Source: Xestospongia muta
Taxonomy: Eukaryota > Porifera > Demospongiae > Haplosclerida > Petrosiidae
NCBI GenBank assembly: GCA_963693285.1
Contig: OY848917.1
Location: 22,388,245-22,452,244 of the forward strand
Direction of reading: 5' to 3'
DNA: 64,000 bases
Below are positions 22,860 to 37,200 of this stretch, piece by piece (position 1 is the stretch's first letter; each line of letters begins with the position of its first letter). Below the pieces are notes generated by a model. The model was not told the DNA's origin and did not search any database. It saw only the letters and a program-made list of their open reading frames with translations. Both the position numbers and the translations under genes were made by a program.

Positions 22860-24263
22860 ATGGCCAAACTGATACTATATGTAAAATTATAATTTAACGT
22901 TTATAATTATGTATTTAATTTGGTTAAATTTATAATTTAAACTGTAATTTTTAAGTGCATAAATTATTATATTCAAACAAATAATGACTTAATTGACAAG
23001 CCATGAATCAACAAACTTACCGACAACTTGTCAAGAGAAATACATGATGAACTGATCCATTCACATAAGAAACGTTAGTCCAGTAAATTTGATAATTTAT
23101 TTACATCACTAATGGTGCTAATCAGTCTCTAATTGTTAGTGTTTATAATAAAAGAAGGACTTCTAGTGTTCTATATACAAATAGGATTGAGGAAATATTA
23201 TATGTATATCCATAGGTCCATTGTATGTACAAACAAGCCGAGTATAAATTATAATAAATTAAAATATCATTATTATCAATTCTTGGATTGTGCAACTTGC
23301 TTTATAAATGATAGAAATGATGAAGCATAGTATCCATGTAGATAGTGGTGGATACTTAGTTAAAAATGTATCTATCACTTTTCATTATTATCTATTGAGT
23401 ATTAATTAGTATCTTTGAGATGGATACTTGATATTTATATTTCATGGATGGATATTGATGAATACTCAATCGAGTAGCACCATTGTTTGTCCATTGGACA
23501 TCCATTAGTGTCAATGATTAGCTATAACAATACCCTATAGCCTTGTAACCAGGAGTTCACTAAACTCCTGGTTACAAGGCTAGGTTAGAGTATCTACTGT
23601 GCTGCATTACTAGATTTATAATACTTCATTTCACACGTAAGAGTACTGAACATTGACATATAATAAAAGAATAAAAAAATTCACGGATTTTTGAGTACAG
23701 ATTCTGGGTATTCCATTGGGTGGACTAGAATATAGCTTGTAATCTCCATTTAAACATGAAGAGGCTTCATGTATTCACATTCCATGTTCTATTGACAACG
23801 ACAGATCTTGAAAACAAATATGGCTGGTTTGAATTGATGGGCAATGATCCAGCCAGGATTAACTTGTATTTGGATGAGAACTGCCAGACCATGGTGGCAG
23901 TCCTAGCTAGCAATAGCAGGCAATCCTGGATGCTAAGCAGGAGGCTTCACTGGTAAGTCAGTAGAGTCATATATGGGGCATCACGAATAACACCTTTTTT
24001 AAAATCTGATCGAATGTTGTGAGCAAGTTTAAGATATTAGGATCAATTAATACAAGTGATTTTGGACTATTTTCTTATATGTTTAGGTATTATTTAAATC
24101 TTAATAATAACTATAATAAACGTCTTCCGTTATAAAATAAATAAGTCACCAGTATATCAACCGAAGTAGGTGTGGCTATGATGTATTGTCCTTTTTGTAG
24201 GCGTAGGCCTATACACTCGACTATCCTTCTCGTTCTCTTTAGTTTATACACGTCTTTGATGAA
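22860..24263. other. Intergenic region with a perfect hairpin
   Basis: There is no supported gene here. The region contains the inverted repeat at 23539-23581 and presumably the promoter of the next gene just upstream of 24264. A 66-codon frame at 23756 has no recognisable features. Confidence 0.4.
23539..23581. repeat. Perfect 19-bp stem, 5-nt loop inverted repeat
   Basis: AGCCTTGTAACCAGGAGTT at 23539-23557 is followed by CACTA and then its exact reverse complement at 23563-23581. Without protein-coding context it could be a small foldback element or a structured RNA. Confidence 0.85.
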
Positions 24264-27200
24264 ATGGATCTCAGAGAAAATGAAAAGGTAATATATTGGA
24301 TCGCAAATATCTTAAGTTCTTGGTAACCAATAGACTTGTTCACTTGATAAGGAGCGATTTGAAGAAAATCCTATTCCAACCTCTCATGATGCCAGTAATG
24401 AAAGCGATCATTCAATCTCGACCCCTTTATACAAAGAATTGAATAGGAAGTTAGTGATTCAGGATTCACAGGCAACTTTACAGCCTAGTATTACTGAAAT
24501 TGAAACATTTAAAATGAACGAACATGACAAAACATTTGAATCTTCCACAGGATACGAAATAGGAAGCACCCAAGGTTTGTTGGCTAAAACATCATTGTTT
24601 GATCTGATGGTTTCATTTAAACTAGGACTTATAGACAGAATTACACTGTTGAAGTTTGATTCAACTGTGAAGTCTGTTGTGGTTAAATTGAAGTCATATG
24701 TAGCAGACAAAAGGAAAGTTCAAATGAAACAAGAATTAAGTATCGAGATTTTACAGCATTTTCAGATAATAACGTCTTGTTTAGAAGATGTAAATGAAGA
24801 CTCTGTCAAAGAAATGTGTTCCATTCTTACTGCAGACCCTACCATCATGAAATTATTTTATACCTTTCTCTCTGAAGTATTTGAAGGTTAGTTACAGTTG
24901 TTAATCACTACTATAGTGTATAATAATGCTAACTCTAATGTATTAACTATTTATGGTTTGAATTTGTTTCCATGCAGCATTCAGAGGGGGACTCGATCCT
25001 TATCACATTCAATGTGTAGTCTTACTTCATGGTCTTATCGTAATGTTAACAGAGAAGTCTCAAGAACTTTCCAAGTTTATTGTCAGCAGTGGTTTCTTGA
25101 TGGAACATATTGATCAACTCTGCAAGATGAAAGACAGCAGCATAGTGAGTCTATACAAACGTTTGACTTGTAGCATATCATCAAATGTGTTGTGTTATTA
25201 TCAAAAAGGCTTTTTTGTGACATCATATATATTGGAACCCTTATGGTACTAATGTCACTGAAATAAAACTTCAGCAAGCTTTGGAAGGACCTATTGTCCT
25301 GTGTGTTCTCTCTTTAGCATAACTCATAAAGGCTTTCACATGAGAAAAAACATTCTGAGAGTCTAATATAATTAATCTTTAGTTTAGAAAACTGTCTCAA
25401 AGAACAGTGTTTGTTTGTGTTATAATGATTATGTTTCATTCCATTAGAACCAAGAGGTGGTTCAGTTCTTTGTGCAACTAAATATTTCTGCTATCTATAA
25501 CTGCACCCTATCAACTGAAATCAATAGTTACTTTCTTGCTCCAGAGTTTAACTGTGTCCCAATATTCAGACCATATGTAACATCTTCACATGATGATGTA
25601 CGACTCCATTCAAAGTTTATTTTAGGTTCTTTGTCTGAGCTTTTATCTCATGATGAGGTTGATGAATTACTTCAATTAACTGTCTCAGAGATGACATCTT
25701 TTCTCGAAGCCTTTGAATGTAGTACAACCAGCAGCAGTCATGCTGTACATTGTCTCAATTCAGTTTTTTCTCTAGCAGAGGCTGTCCTTTCCCTCAATAG
25801 TCTACTTGTCAATGATAAGAATTGTGAAATGATTATTGCAAAGAATGTTGTTCCTGCATTGTTTACGCTACTAGCTTGTGGAAGCATTTCTGAGCAGATA
25901 TCTGGATGTCAGCTGATCTGGAACCTCCTTCTCTCTCCAAAGTATGGTTTAAAGTTCAAGCAACAATTAATGGAATTATCAATGGAGGATTGTCTTTGTA
26001 TTTTTTTGGAGTCAAAAAGCAGCAACTTAAGCTTATTATCTTCTTGCCTACTTTTTTTATTGGATTCTGATGGAGTGAAAGGTATATTCCAAACAGTTGT
26101 AACTAGTGTGCTTATGTTATGTGTGAGTAAGTATGCATGTCTTAGTCTGATTCACATACCAATAGTGTGTACTAGCTGTGTATGTATAATATACACACAT
26201 AGCCAGTACACACATATTGGTATATACCAATTTGTGTGTACTGGCTGTGTGTGTATATACCAATATGTGTGTATTGGCTGTGTGTATATACCAATATGTG
26301 TGTACTAGATATGTGTGTATATACCGATGTGTGTACAAGTACAATATATGTTCAGGCTACTTGTGACATATCTTTGTACTTCACTTGTGCATTATCTGAA
26401 TAAAGTATTTGTTGTCTTTTAGATGTGTCACAGTACTTACAATATGCTGAAGGTTGTTACATTTATGCCCACTACTCAGAGTGCAAAGAGGTCTGTGAAA
26501 ATGTTTTACAAAGTAACTCGTACACACAAGGAGATAAAGACAGAGCAAAATATTTTCTTGGAAAAGCATTTTTTAAGATTTATCAGAAGTTGAACTTCCA
26601 GCTCAGAACAATGAGACAATTGCAGCTACAGTTCACGCAAGAGTATCAAGAGTTACACAAAAGATGTTGTGAAATGATGAAATCAACAATTGGTTTACTT
26701 GGTGCAGCCTTAGATCATGGAATCTTTGATCATCAAGGAAAAGACGAAGGGTTCACTATGCTAAATTCAGCATTGATTGACTACATTAAGGAAGCTAAAG
26801 ATCCTGGCCGATGTTTGCTTTGTCTTCAAAAGCGAAAATTAAGAAATAGTCATTATTTCCCTAAGTCTCTTCTTGATGACTTTAGCAGAGGAGCAGTGAC
26901 TCCAACAGATCGCAAAATATTTCGTCCTTCTATTGATTTTCGTGGTATTGACAAGTCTCCAAAAGAAATGGTCTATCCTATGTTTTGCTTTAGTTGTGAA
27001 AACCATTTTGGCAGGTATGGAGAAACACAATTCCATCCACAGTTCTTCAGTCGAATATATGACGAGAGAGATCTTTCAAATACTACATCTGAGCAGAATA
27101 TTGAATATGGAGAGTGGCTTTATCAGTTTTGCATTGGAATCTTGTTCAGGGGAATTATTGTGAAGTATGAGAATATCTTTATTAATAACTCTCAGCTTTG

Positions 27201-29102
27201 TGAACTTTTTCAAATGCTTCGTGAGATCATCTGTAGCTTTTCACCAGAAACATTCCCTCATTTTTGTTTGTCATCATGTGATGCTATTCCAGTTGCTGTT
27301 TTCATCAATCCTCCAGAACCACGTCCAGAGGATTGTCAGTATCCGTTCATGATGAAGGTATTGAACTCTATATTAAACTATGTATACATTCAAGGCCCAC
27401 TTTATAGTGACAGTATTAGCCGGCCTCATCGCATTCATTGTTTGATGGTTCATTTTGGAATGATCAATATTGTTGCTCCAGTTGATCGTTATGAATTTAA
27501 GAATGTTCTACGTGAAAACTTAATTGACCCATCAGGTGGAATATTTCGAGTACCATCCATTGTAGATAGAGCAAATAACCTACCGAAAGGAATTTGGAAA
27601 ACGTTTCAATGTATGGCTGTGGGAAGTGAAAACGATATTCTTAGATGGCCAGAAAAAGCAAGGTTAGCTTTCGAAAAGAAGAATTTACAACAACCAACAG
27701 AGTCAGCGAAGCAACTGTTTCGACTTGTTGAAAGCAGGGAGAAGTCAGTAGATGTTTTGAAAAGTAACATTACACCTTCTATTATTCCAAACATTTCTAA
27801 ACAGGCTAAATTTTTACCTGATCAGTTTCTTATTGGACCTTCTCATTCACCATCTTCAGTTTTTCTTCCACCTGGTCACGCAATCTTAGTCCATAGAAAC
27901 TTCCCTTGTGATCCTGAGAGAAATGATAGCGGGGAAACGCTTTTTTTAGCAGTTGGAAGAAACAAACCATACACACTGGATAAACCATATGTTATTTATC
28001 ATTACTTTGAGCCTGGTCTTCAATTAGATGCTGGATTTTTTGTGTCTCCAGATGACCTTTCAGCTCAAGACTTTCTTCCGGATGTGTGGCCAAAAGAACT
28101 AAAAGAAAGACTAGAGTGGTCATTAATTGAAAATGCTAGGTCAGTTTGTCATAGAATGCTCCCTCAAGTCTTGGAAGTTAAAGGCATTCTAAACTGTGCT
28201 GCATTACTTAAACGTGTTCAGAGTCATGGCCGATGTTTTAGGTATGTAATAATTACATAATCACAACACATTAATTAGGAGGTAGCTAAATTCCTCATGG
28301 TAAAGGTGAGTTCATGTTGTTAATGTAGAAGCCAATTTGTAACAAATGCAAAAACAAGTTGTGACTGATGTTAACTGTTAACACAAACACTGCAGTTATG
28401 CATGCTTTAATGTTTTAGATTATAATTTGAATATTATGACTATTAACATTAATAATCAGTGGTTTGTAGTTTATATATAATTACAGTTGATATGTTTTCA
28501 TATACAGTGAAATGCCGAGCTATGATGGGAAATGTCTACCACAATGCTGGTACTGTAAAGAGCTTTGTCATGTATGTATGAAGCAATCCTCATTTGGCCA
28601 TACAGTTAGAAGAAATGATGGTTCTGTTCTGAGATTCTGTAGCGAAGCGTGTCAGTTGTTTTGTGCAGATGAAGTGCCTCCTTTTTTTCTGAAAGTATGG
28701 GAGCCAGTCCAATTTTTTCCTCAACCCCAATTTCAAGCTCGATGTATTGAAGAGACTCACAATGAGCTTCTTTATGTGTGGATACAAGGAAAGTTGTCAT
28801 CAGGCCAGTACTGTAAAATTAATATGGTCCTTGTATCAGGTGATGGTCATATACACTATCCTAAAAATAAAGTGTATGTTGTTTATTACCTGCGTACTTT
28901 GGATGAGCAGCAGTGCATGGAATTCTTTCTTGGAGATGACTTGCAGCCAGAAGAAGTATTGCTGTATGCTGCTTCTGAAGATGCTGATGTGGCTCTTGCA
29001 AGACGTCGCTCAACTAACGAGATTAAAAACCTTGTGTCAATGGCATTAGCTATGAAAGGATATGCCTCGTTGCAACAGCTACTTGAGAAATGTGCAGTAT
29101 GA
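24264..29102 (+). CDS. Helical-repeat protein with HNH-like zinc module and FCS-type zinc finger (unrecognised gene)
   Basis: Six exons join in phase: 24264-24287, 24352-24886 (a start at 24334 is also in phase), 24978-25144, 25448-26081, 26423-28241, 28508-29102, giving 1257 residues. Residues 1-560 are leucine-rich helices resembling ARM/TPR repeats. Residues 584-601 hold CxxC then NSHYFPK, and 642-654 hold CFSCENHFGRYGE. This CxxC...SHxxPK...CxxCE spacing is like a treble-clef/HNH-like module familiar from uncharacterised bacterial proteins. A conserved region of about 400 residues follows. Residues 1069-1112 contain a cysteine cluster ending in FCSEAC, like FCS/MYM-type fingers. I know no named gene with this architecture; cytosolic or nuclear location is likely because no signal peptide or membrane segment is visible. 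Part of the last exon is duplicated at 53424-53720. Confidence 0.75.
26130..26345. repeat. Minisatellite in intron 4 of the zinc-module gene
   Basis: The words GTGTGTACTAGCTGTGTGT and ATATACCAATATGTGTGTA alternate several times, giving an imperfect unit of roughly 33-37 bp. The tract lies between the donor at 26082 and the acceptor at 26422, and happens to keep the exon 4 frame open for about 70 codons. Confidence 0.75.
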
Positions 29103-29797
29103 AATGAGCTAATGAGTCCACAGTAGTTTTAATGTATTACTGATGATTGTCTTTGTGAAGTATTAATTGTGTAATATTGTAATCTATAGTTTACATTTGT
29201 GATAGAATTGGTGTGCAATGCATGCATGACTAATGCTAAAGCTCATATCCATGGCTCAGTAGTAGTTGTTGTAATTTTCAATGTGCTGAACTAATATGAA
29301 TTCTAAATAAGTCCTGCAGGATTTGCCATTCTTGAAGTAGTACATTCCAATTTGTGCTTGTTGTTAGGTTTTATGTTTGAAACTATTGTTAAACTTGCTG
29401 AATGAAGTCAATTGCAGTTATACTGTATTACTGTTTTGTAACAACAGTCTTGGATTTCACTCTCTCACTCTTTGTGTTGAATATGTAATTTCATGATTAG
29501 AGTATCTATGTGTATTTGAATCTGAAAGTCTTATGGTTAGTACTAGTCAATAATCAATATTGCACATAAATGTGTATAGAGATAATCTGTACAGAAAATG
29601 GAGTGCTAAATTTCTGAATGAAGCTGATAATTAGATTTCGAGGAGGCTTATCACAGGTAAGGGGGATAATTTTCATTTTTTTGAAAAATTAGGCATTAAT
29701 GTATATCATCAGTAAAACGTTAATCTGTGAATTGTGTGTAATCATGTGGGGTTGTGGGAAATGTTGAGTATATTAAACATAATTATGACGAAACCTT
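29103..29797. other. 3' flank of the zinc-module gene
   Basis: Probably holds the 3' UTR. AATAAA-like words occur, for example TCTAAATAAGT near 29303, but none stands out as the single polyadenylation signal in such AT-rich DNA. Confidence 0.35.
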
Positions 29798-30478
<681 letters not shown>

Positions 30479-31235
30479 CAAAGGACACTGTTAATGGTAT
30501 TATAACACTCAAGAAGTGAGAGATCTGTATTTAACTACGATAGACAAAAATACATGAGTTGCTTAATAACAGCTTATAATTATGATAACAATATATTTCA
30601 GCAAACCTTATAAATATATGTTCAGAATCTTCTATAAATTCATCTGTTATGTCCTTTTCATTTAGTTCATGAGGTAGGTTAGAGATTTTGTATTGGTTTG
30701 ATAAACCTGTACTAGCATCCATGACATTAGAAACATTATGGCCTAAGGAAGTTGGACGTAAACAATGGAACAGTCCTAGCTCAGCTGTTTTGTGATTTGT
30801 GCATGTTTATATCAAAAATGATTTATATTACACAAAACAGTCAAGTTAAAATAACATCTGTTTTGCAGTGTGGTTTCATTTATACATACATTTGACTATT
30901 AACACTTATATGCACTCAAAAGCATATACCAACAACTTGAATGCATGTGAAGGAGTTAAAATGAGAACATACAAGTTATTATGAATGATGTAGATGATGG
31001 TTTACACTTGACTTGGTACCCTCACCCTGCAGAGAACTGCAAGGGTTAATTAATCATCTGCATTTCTTTGGTAAGGCACGCAGAAGTACTTCAACTTGTT
31101 ATTAACTTCACTATAGTACATATGATATTAACTAATATTGCTATTATGACATTTTGTAATTGTTTCAAATGTAACAAAGTTCATTTTCATTAAATAATGA
31201 AAAAAATTAAAGAATTTTACGCAAGATCAAATTTA
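30479..31235. other. Intergenic 3' flank of family member A
   Basis: No gene was recognised. Bases from about 31004 onward are closely repeated at 53818-54060, next to the copy of family member A, so the duplicated block includes this flank. Confidence 0.5.
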
Positions 31236-32729
31236 TTACCGATATCCAATGATCTTAAACTGAATGCCTGTATTTGCAGCCATTGCTTTACCAACGTATT
31301 TTCCACACACATTCCTTTTTTCTCCAATTGGTAACCACATATTTTCAGAATTATAAGAGACGGCTGATTGCTTGTAACCGAAAACAAACAGTGCCAAGGT
31401 ATGTTTAGCATCAGAGTAAATTTCTATCTGTGCAGCTAATGATGATTCAGGAACCCAACCGGAGTTAACACGAACATACACAAGTACTTGTGTAGCTGTT
31501 TCTGGTACATTGACCGAGTTCAGATCAATTACTGATGTTATTTCTGGAGAAGATGCAGAAATGTCTTTAAAATCACTGTTGATAGGAGTCCAAGTACTCC
31601 ACTAAGTAACAAAATGAATCATAAACATTGTCAAATGTACTATAGTTACTTATAGACCTTAGATTTGAGGTCAGACAACTCCTTCTTCATTTCCTTATGT
31701 AAAGAGTCAGACAACTGCTTAATTTCCTCATGTAATGACTTAATGTCACTTGACAATTTCTGTTTGGTGAATAACAAAAACAGTGAAATTCACTAAAGTG
31801 CAAACTCCTTGTCACAGTAGTAGGTGATTACAAAAATATAAATTTATCATTCTGTCACTGAGAACTTGTTAACTATAAATATAATGCTATATTTTGAAAA
31901 CTATAGGTATGGTGTTGACTCACCATAATGCATTTTGTGACATCAAAATAATGACAGTTTTTAAAGGCTTATTTTGCTAAGCTATGCAGTCACTGTAATT
32001 AACAAAAAGATTAACTACAATTACTTTCAATCCATCAGAATAAGAAAACTCAACAACCAACTCATACAAATTAATGATTACATGATAATAATTTTTATTA
32101 TTGTTACATCAGAAATTAATGAGTAAATTGCTATAACTTTGAAGCATTTTTACGAAAATGTTTATGTTGAAAATGTCCAAAACTGCTAACACACAGTAAT
32201 GTTTTGGAAACAGTAAAATATGCCATATTGGCTTGTGGTTTTGGAACAGACAGATAGACACACACAAAACAAGTACTGCAACCCTTACCCATGCAGTGAC
32301 CAGTGAGGGTAAATAAGATATTCTTTAAAATACAAACAAAACTATACCTTCTGTCCTTAATCAGTTTTTTATGATTACTAACGTCACAGTACCTTGTGAT
32401 CGCCTCCTTTTTCATGAGCATGGCTGTCACTCTTTGAACTCTGAAAAACATTATATTACATTTCAAGGTATTGTTTTTCAATGAAGTAATTAAGACAGTT
32501 CTTGCTTAACAGTATCTCCAGTCAAGATGTTAATATAATAATCTTTCATTCATTAAAAACTATTGACAATAGCCTACAATTAATACTATGCACACTACAT
32601 TAAGGTCTGAAAATTAGTCAGAATGATAGTATTTAACAATTTGCAGGTGCTAACCTTGTCCACTATGAATGCACCTAGTATCATTAAAAAGGGAAGAGTG
32701 ATGAAAAATAAACTAAACTCGAATGACAT
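31236..32729 (-). CDS. Signal-anchor/coiled-coil/C-terminal-domain protein, family member A
   Basis: Four phase-0 exons: 32729-32655, 32440-32393, 31759-31658, 31601-31236, giving 196 residues. Exon 1 (MSFEFSLFFITLPFLMILG, then AFIVDK) is a signal peptide or signal anchor. Exon 2 is a short hydrophilic linker rich in S, H and K. Exon 3 is a heptad-like coiled coil (KLSSDIKSLHEEIKQLSDSL). Exon 4 is a globular domain of 121 residues starting WSTWTPI, with VLVYV, IEIYSDAKHTLALF and YNSENMWLPI, and ending QFKIIGYR. Related copies are at 47591-48455 (B, broken), 49638-52474 (C) and 53818-55510 (D, broken). I do not recognise the C-terminal domain. The architecture suggests a secreted or surface-anchored oligomer, but this is inference. 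The start is supported by conservation in B of the same exon and its 5' flank. Confidence 0.75.
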
Positions 32730-34223
32730 GGTAGGGAATTGAAATCGATCACTTTAGCTCCAGTTTCTACAAACAGTTCTTACAACAGGATGCCCTTTGA
32801 AGTCTATCACAGCATTCAGCTACAAACGTTATATTAGAGACATCAAGTTGTAGCACCTCTTCATTCATTTCCCAGTGTAAAAAGGAATTTAATTGTCCAG
32901 TATATGTTAACTCATGACAAACACTTGCTATCTCTGTAATTATTTCCAAGTGACAATATAGGAATAGAGCAACATGTGAAAGATAGAAATCATTGTCAGT
33001 GTTAAAAGGAGTATAAGCAAATGTTTTTAGCTCATGATTAACAATTATTACATATGCATGTCTAGCTTTAGTGTAGAATCACTACTTAATGATAGGATAG
33101 TAACTAGAGTACACTCATATGTATTCATTTGACATGACTGTAACCTCATATTTCTTGATGATGTGCTAGAATTGCCAGCCCACTCCTTCAATTAATTAAT
33201 ATAAGCTCTCGCTTCTGATGGTACAAAAACACATGGGGCTAGGTGCTTCAGCCATCTCCCTCCCAACACATCAGTTTATTCTACAAGGGAGTTCTTAAGA
33301 GTATGCACTCTGCCTTTAATGCCATCACTTTATTCAGCTACCAAATTTATATACTAGAGACATCAATCTCAGAGTATAAAGGAAATGAGACCAAAATATT
33401 AAATTGGCAAGTATGGTTGTGCATGTTGACACATCAAAAGTCCTTTGCTGTCTCTATAGTTACTTCCAAGTGACAACATTGTGATAAACATATTATGAAG
33501 TGTAATAAAAGGAAATGTTTGTTGGCAATAAATATGACACAGAGCACATCTCATAGATATGTCCATCATTTATCAACTATCATCATGGAAAGAGATTGTT
33601 ACCACATTTATGATTGTATCATCAAACTTTAGAGTAAAAAGATGTTGAGATGATCCTAAGTTCTCAAGAAATTTTATTAGTTATATGAGTTAGACAATGT
33701 CCATGGAGAAAATGAAAGGATAAACATGGTCTTTCTTGGCTTGTCATGGTGTTACCTCTAAAATTAGGTACATAAATAATGGCTAAGTATTTATACAGTA
33801 CTCAGTATCATTTATTGCTGTGCTAGGTACTTGCTTGTCTTTAATAAATTAGTGTAGCTAGCATCTAGAATAGATTATGAAGTAAGTATTTAAAAAGGAC
33901 TGTAGATCTGACCAAATGACATACATTAATTCTACCAAAAATAACACCAAACCCTAATTAATGCACATGTACTTGTTCAGTTGATAGACATGTAATAATG
34001 TTAATATTCTTTATGATTTCTATCATAAAATATGCTGTTTGCTGCATTTGATATAAGCACCTCAAGATAGCAGGGGCTAGTTAGTTTAGTTATGCAGACA
34101 CTAAATTTAGCCAACATTTCATATCTTTAAATTTTGTTAATCAGCTTTAATTCACACAAAAGTTAACCTATGAAGTTCAAAATACTAAAACATTGTTGAA
34201 ATAAAGTTCAAAAACAATCCTTG
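32730..34223. other. 5' flank of family member A and intergenic DNA
   Basis: 32761-32960 is nearly identical to the reverse complement of 47400-47580 upstream of member B, and a diverged copy lies at about 33260-33490. This marks old tandem and inverted duplication of the 5' region. The 60-codon frame at 32767-32949 lies in this conserved flank but is not clearly coding. Nothing else was recognised up to the AP3D1 stop codon. Confidence 0.5.
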
Positions 34224-37200
34224 TTAAATGACATCCTTGACTTCATCCATTAGACTGGAAACAAGTCGACTGTCACTCCCTTTAGCACTCACACCAATTT
34301 GTGTATCAGACTATAATGAAAGGAATATATCATAGTGTCAATAAACACTGGATCATGTACTGCTAACAAGACACTATATTAACACATGCTCTTTTAATAA
34401 AAGACTCAGTGACTGCAGGACTTGGTATACAATGTATTAGGGAGTCCTACGTCATATTATAATAATGTATGTTAGGATATAAAACATTTCAATCATTGTA
34501 TCATAACATATTCATAAGGTACTTTCCAAACTACATCATGGTATTGTCTTAGAAAATCATGCAATGGCTATCGTAACAATAACTTACTGTAGCTTTCACT
34601 AGTAGGCAAATGTGGTGTCCTGCAATAGACAGCCCATACAATGAAGCACTATCTTCAATCTGTTCTACTACATTAAGATGGAGAGTAGTAACAATTGCCC
34701 TCAGAGCTGCAGCAAAGCTACCAGTCTTAGAGAGACTACCCTAACAATGAGAAGAACTCACATCAAAAAGCATAATATATATTACATTATACATGTATAT
34801 AAGGAAACTCTGCAATCTGATTGGTCTATTAGAAGTTTTTAAATATAGTTTCACATGAAACCTCTACAGACCACTTAGAAACTGTCAATTAATTTCATAA
34901 AATTAAACTATAATATATTTGAAATACCTTAAAAGTAACAGTATCACATAAGTTACCACCACTGAGAAGAGCAGCAAAACGATCTCTATCAAAAACAAAA
35001 ATGCCATGTAATCATTTCCATGTAGCATTTTTAGTACATTCATGATAACATGGTATGTATGTTACTATCCTTACTGAGGTAAAGGACTTGGACAAATGAA
35101 AGACGAAGAGGGAAGGAACAGCTTAAAGTCTATTTTCTCCTGAGTTGTTCCATCTTCACTCTATAACAAAGAAATGAAATATCAAATTATTTACCTTCTT
35201 AATTACATATTATATTTTACATGAATATTTGCACTTATTGGTAACTCACCTTAATCATGTAAGTAACTGTTCCTTTTAATTTCTGAGGCATATAAAACTC
35301 TTGAACAACAAAAGTGAACTGACATTCATTAGCAGAACCTATACATTATTTTGAAAAGAACAATAAATTAGGAAAGAGAACATTCCCATTAATATAGGGA
35401 TGTTGTCAGTTAGATAGAGCTTTGAACATGTTCTCTCCATTTATTTAAGTCCATGTGAACTTTTATATTTTGTCAATTGTAATAATTTAACAATTAAACT
35501 GTCATGTAATAATTCAGGCACAGTGTACATGTATACTATAATTAAAATCATTATTACAATGTATTTTACCAGGTAGTAGTAGAAATGGTACAGGAATACC
35601 ACTGTGAGAGGAGCCTTCACCCTAATAATATAAAATTTGAATGATATTTTAATAAGTAGCATTACTAATACTTACAGGTCGATCCAGCTTAGCATTAAGT
35701 GAGTCCAGTACATTAAAATCTAAAGAGACCAGTTGATAAGATGTCTTATTGCTGCATAGAGAGAAACAAACGTTGGTGATACATTTAAAATTTAAAGACA
35801 TGAATGCATACCTAAAGACAACAGCTACTGTTATTTGATTGTTATAAGATAGACTTGCTTTAATGTCATATGTCTAGTATAACGAAATGAAAACAATAAA
35901 AGAGGAAATCACAATGAAGGAATATATGTAAAATAAAAGTTCAATATTCTTTAGTAGACTTTAGCACAGTACATATCAATGAAGTATATAAATGTACATT
36001 TGTAAGAGAAGTGTTTAAACCATCAAACATTATGTCAGGTTCTGTCATCTTAGTCATACACGTAAGCATATACATAATAATTACTTACAATATTGTTACA
36101 ATTCTATACACATATATCTTTGTATATCTTTACACATAGCGCATATACTGTATATGCGTTTGATTTTCGGACAGTATTTACCATTTTCAGGTTTTCATCT
36201 TCAGATAGCACTTTAAAAGTTGTCATAGGTTCCTCAGAGGTAGGAGCTGTTTCTAACTCAAATCCTAACAGCTCCACAACTCCTTGTCCTCCAGTGGGCA
36301 TTTCCTCCTCAAGTTGAGATGTTTTACTTGATTTCTTACTACTCTTTGTTCTCTTCTCTCCTTTTGATTTCTTTTCCTTCTTTCCTTTTGATTTCACAGT
36401 TGCTGGACTAGCAGATGGTACCTCTTCCTTCTTCTCCTATACAAGCAAATACTTGCAGCACACTATACATATGACTTACTTTATCATCTGTAGTCTTTAC
36501 ATCTGAGGTAGACAGCCAGAATTCAAGATCATCAGTATTGTCCTATAATGAGGTGACACAATCCATGATGTTACATTGTATATATAAGGTGTAACAAGTA
36601 ATTTTTCGGGTGCCTTAATTATACATTTTTTTCTAAGTTATTTTCATAATCAAAATGTTCATTTTAAAACCAAACCCTTTACTTTTAAATACATGTACAA
36701 ATAATAGTCAAAACTAACATTATTTCCACTAATAAATAGCTAATTTCAGAGTATGTGTTGCTTTCAAAACCAAGTCCATGTCATAGCCAAACCAATAATA
36801 GTTTTACTAACTAATTAATTTTCAAAGAGAACAGATTGTTCTAATAATTAAATGCACATCCAGATCATGGCTATAGTAACTGTATGTCTATGGACTTAAG
36901 TACACATATATTTGTAAAACATGTTTATGAAACATCACAGATGAGTTTATCACAAACAACACAGCAAGTAATGTTAGGTTAAGATATACCGTTTTAACCT
37001 CCTCTGGTGGTATCTTTTTCTCTGGTGGCTCAATAATTTTGGGTTGACTTTCATGTTCATCTTCCTCGCCAATATTAAGGAGAGCAACTGGAGAGTCATT
37101 AAAGAGGAAATTAAAATAATTATGACTTGATTTTCTCCAAACAATTTTTACCTTCTTTTTGACGCTTCTCTTTCTTTGAGGATTTCTTCTTTTTCGGCTC

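Noticed and set aside
23756..23956. 66-codon frame upstream of the zinc-module gene
   Set aside because: No splice context, no domain and no sign of conservation.
26082..26308. Extension of the exon 4 frame into the minisatellite as an alternative protein end
   Set aside because: A good donor at 26082 joins in phase to the exon at 26423; the extension is repeat sequence kept open by chance.
32767..32949. 60-codon frame conserved between the flanks of members A and B
   Set aside because: Conservation is explained by the duplication of the whole block; it lies just upstream of the start exon and has no recognisable features.
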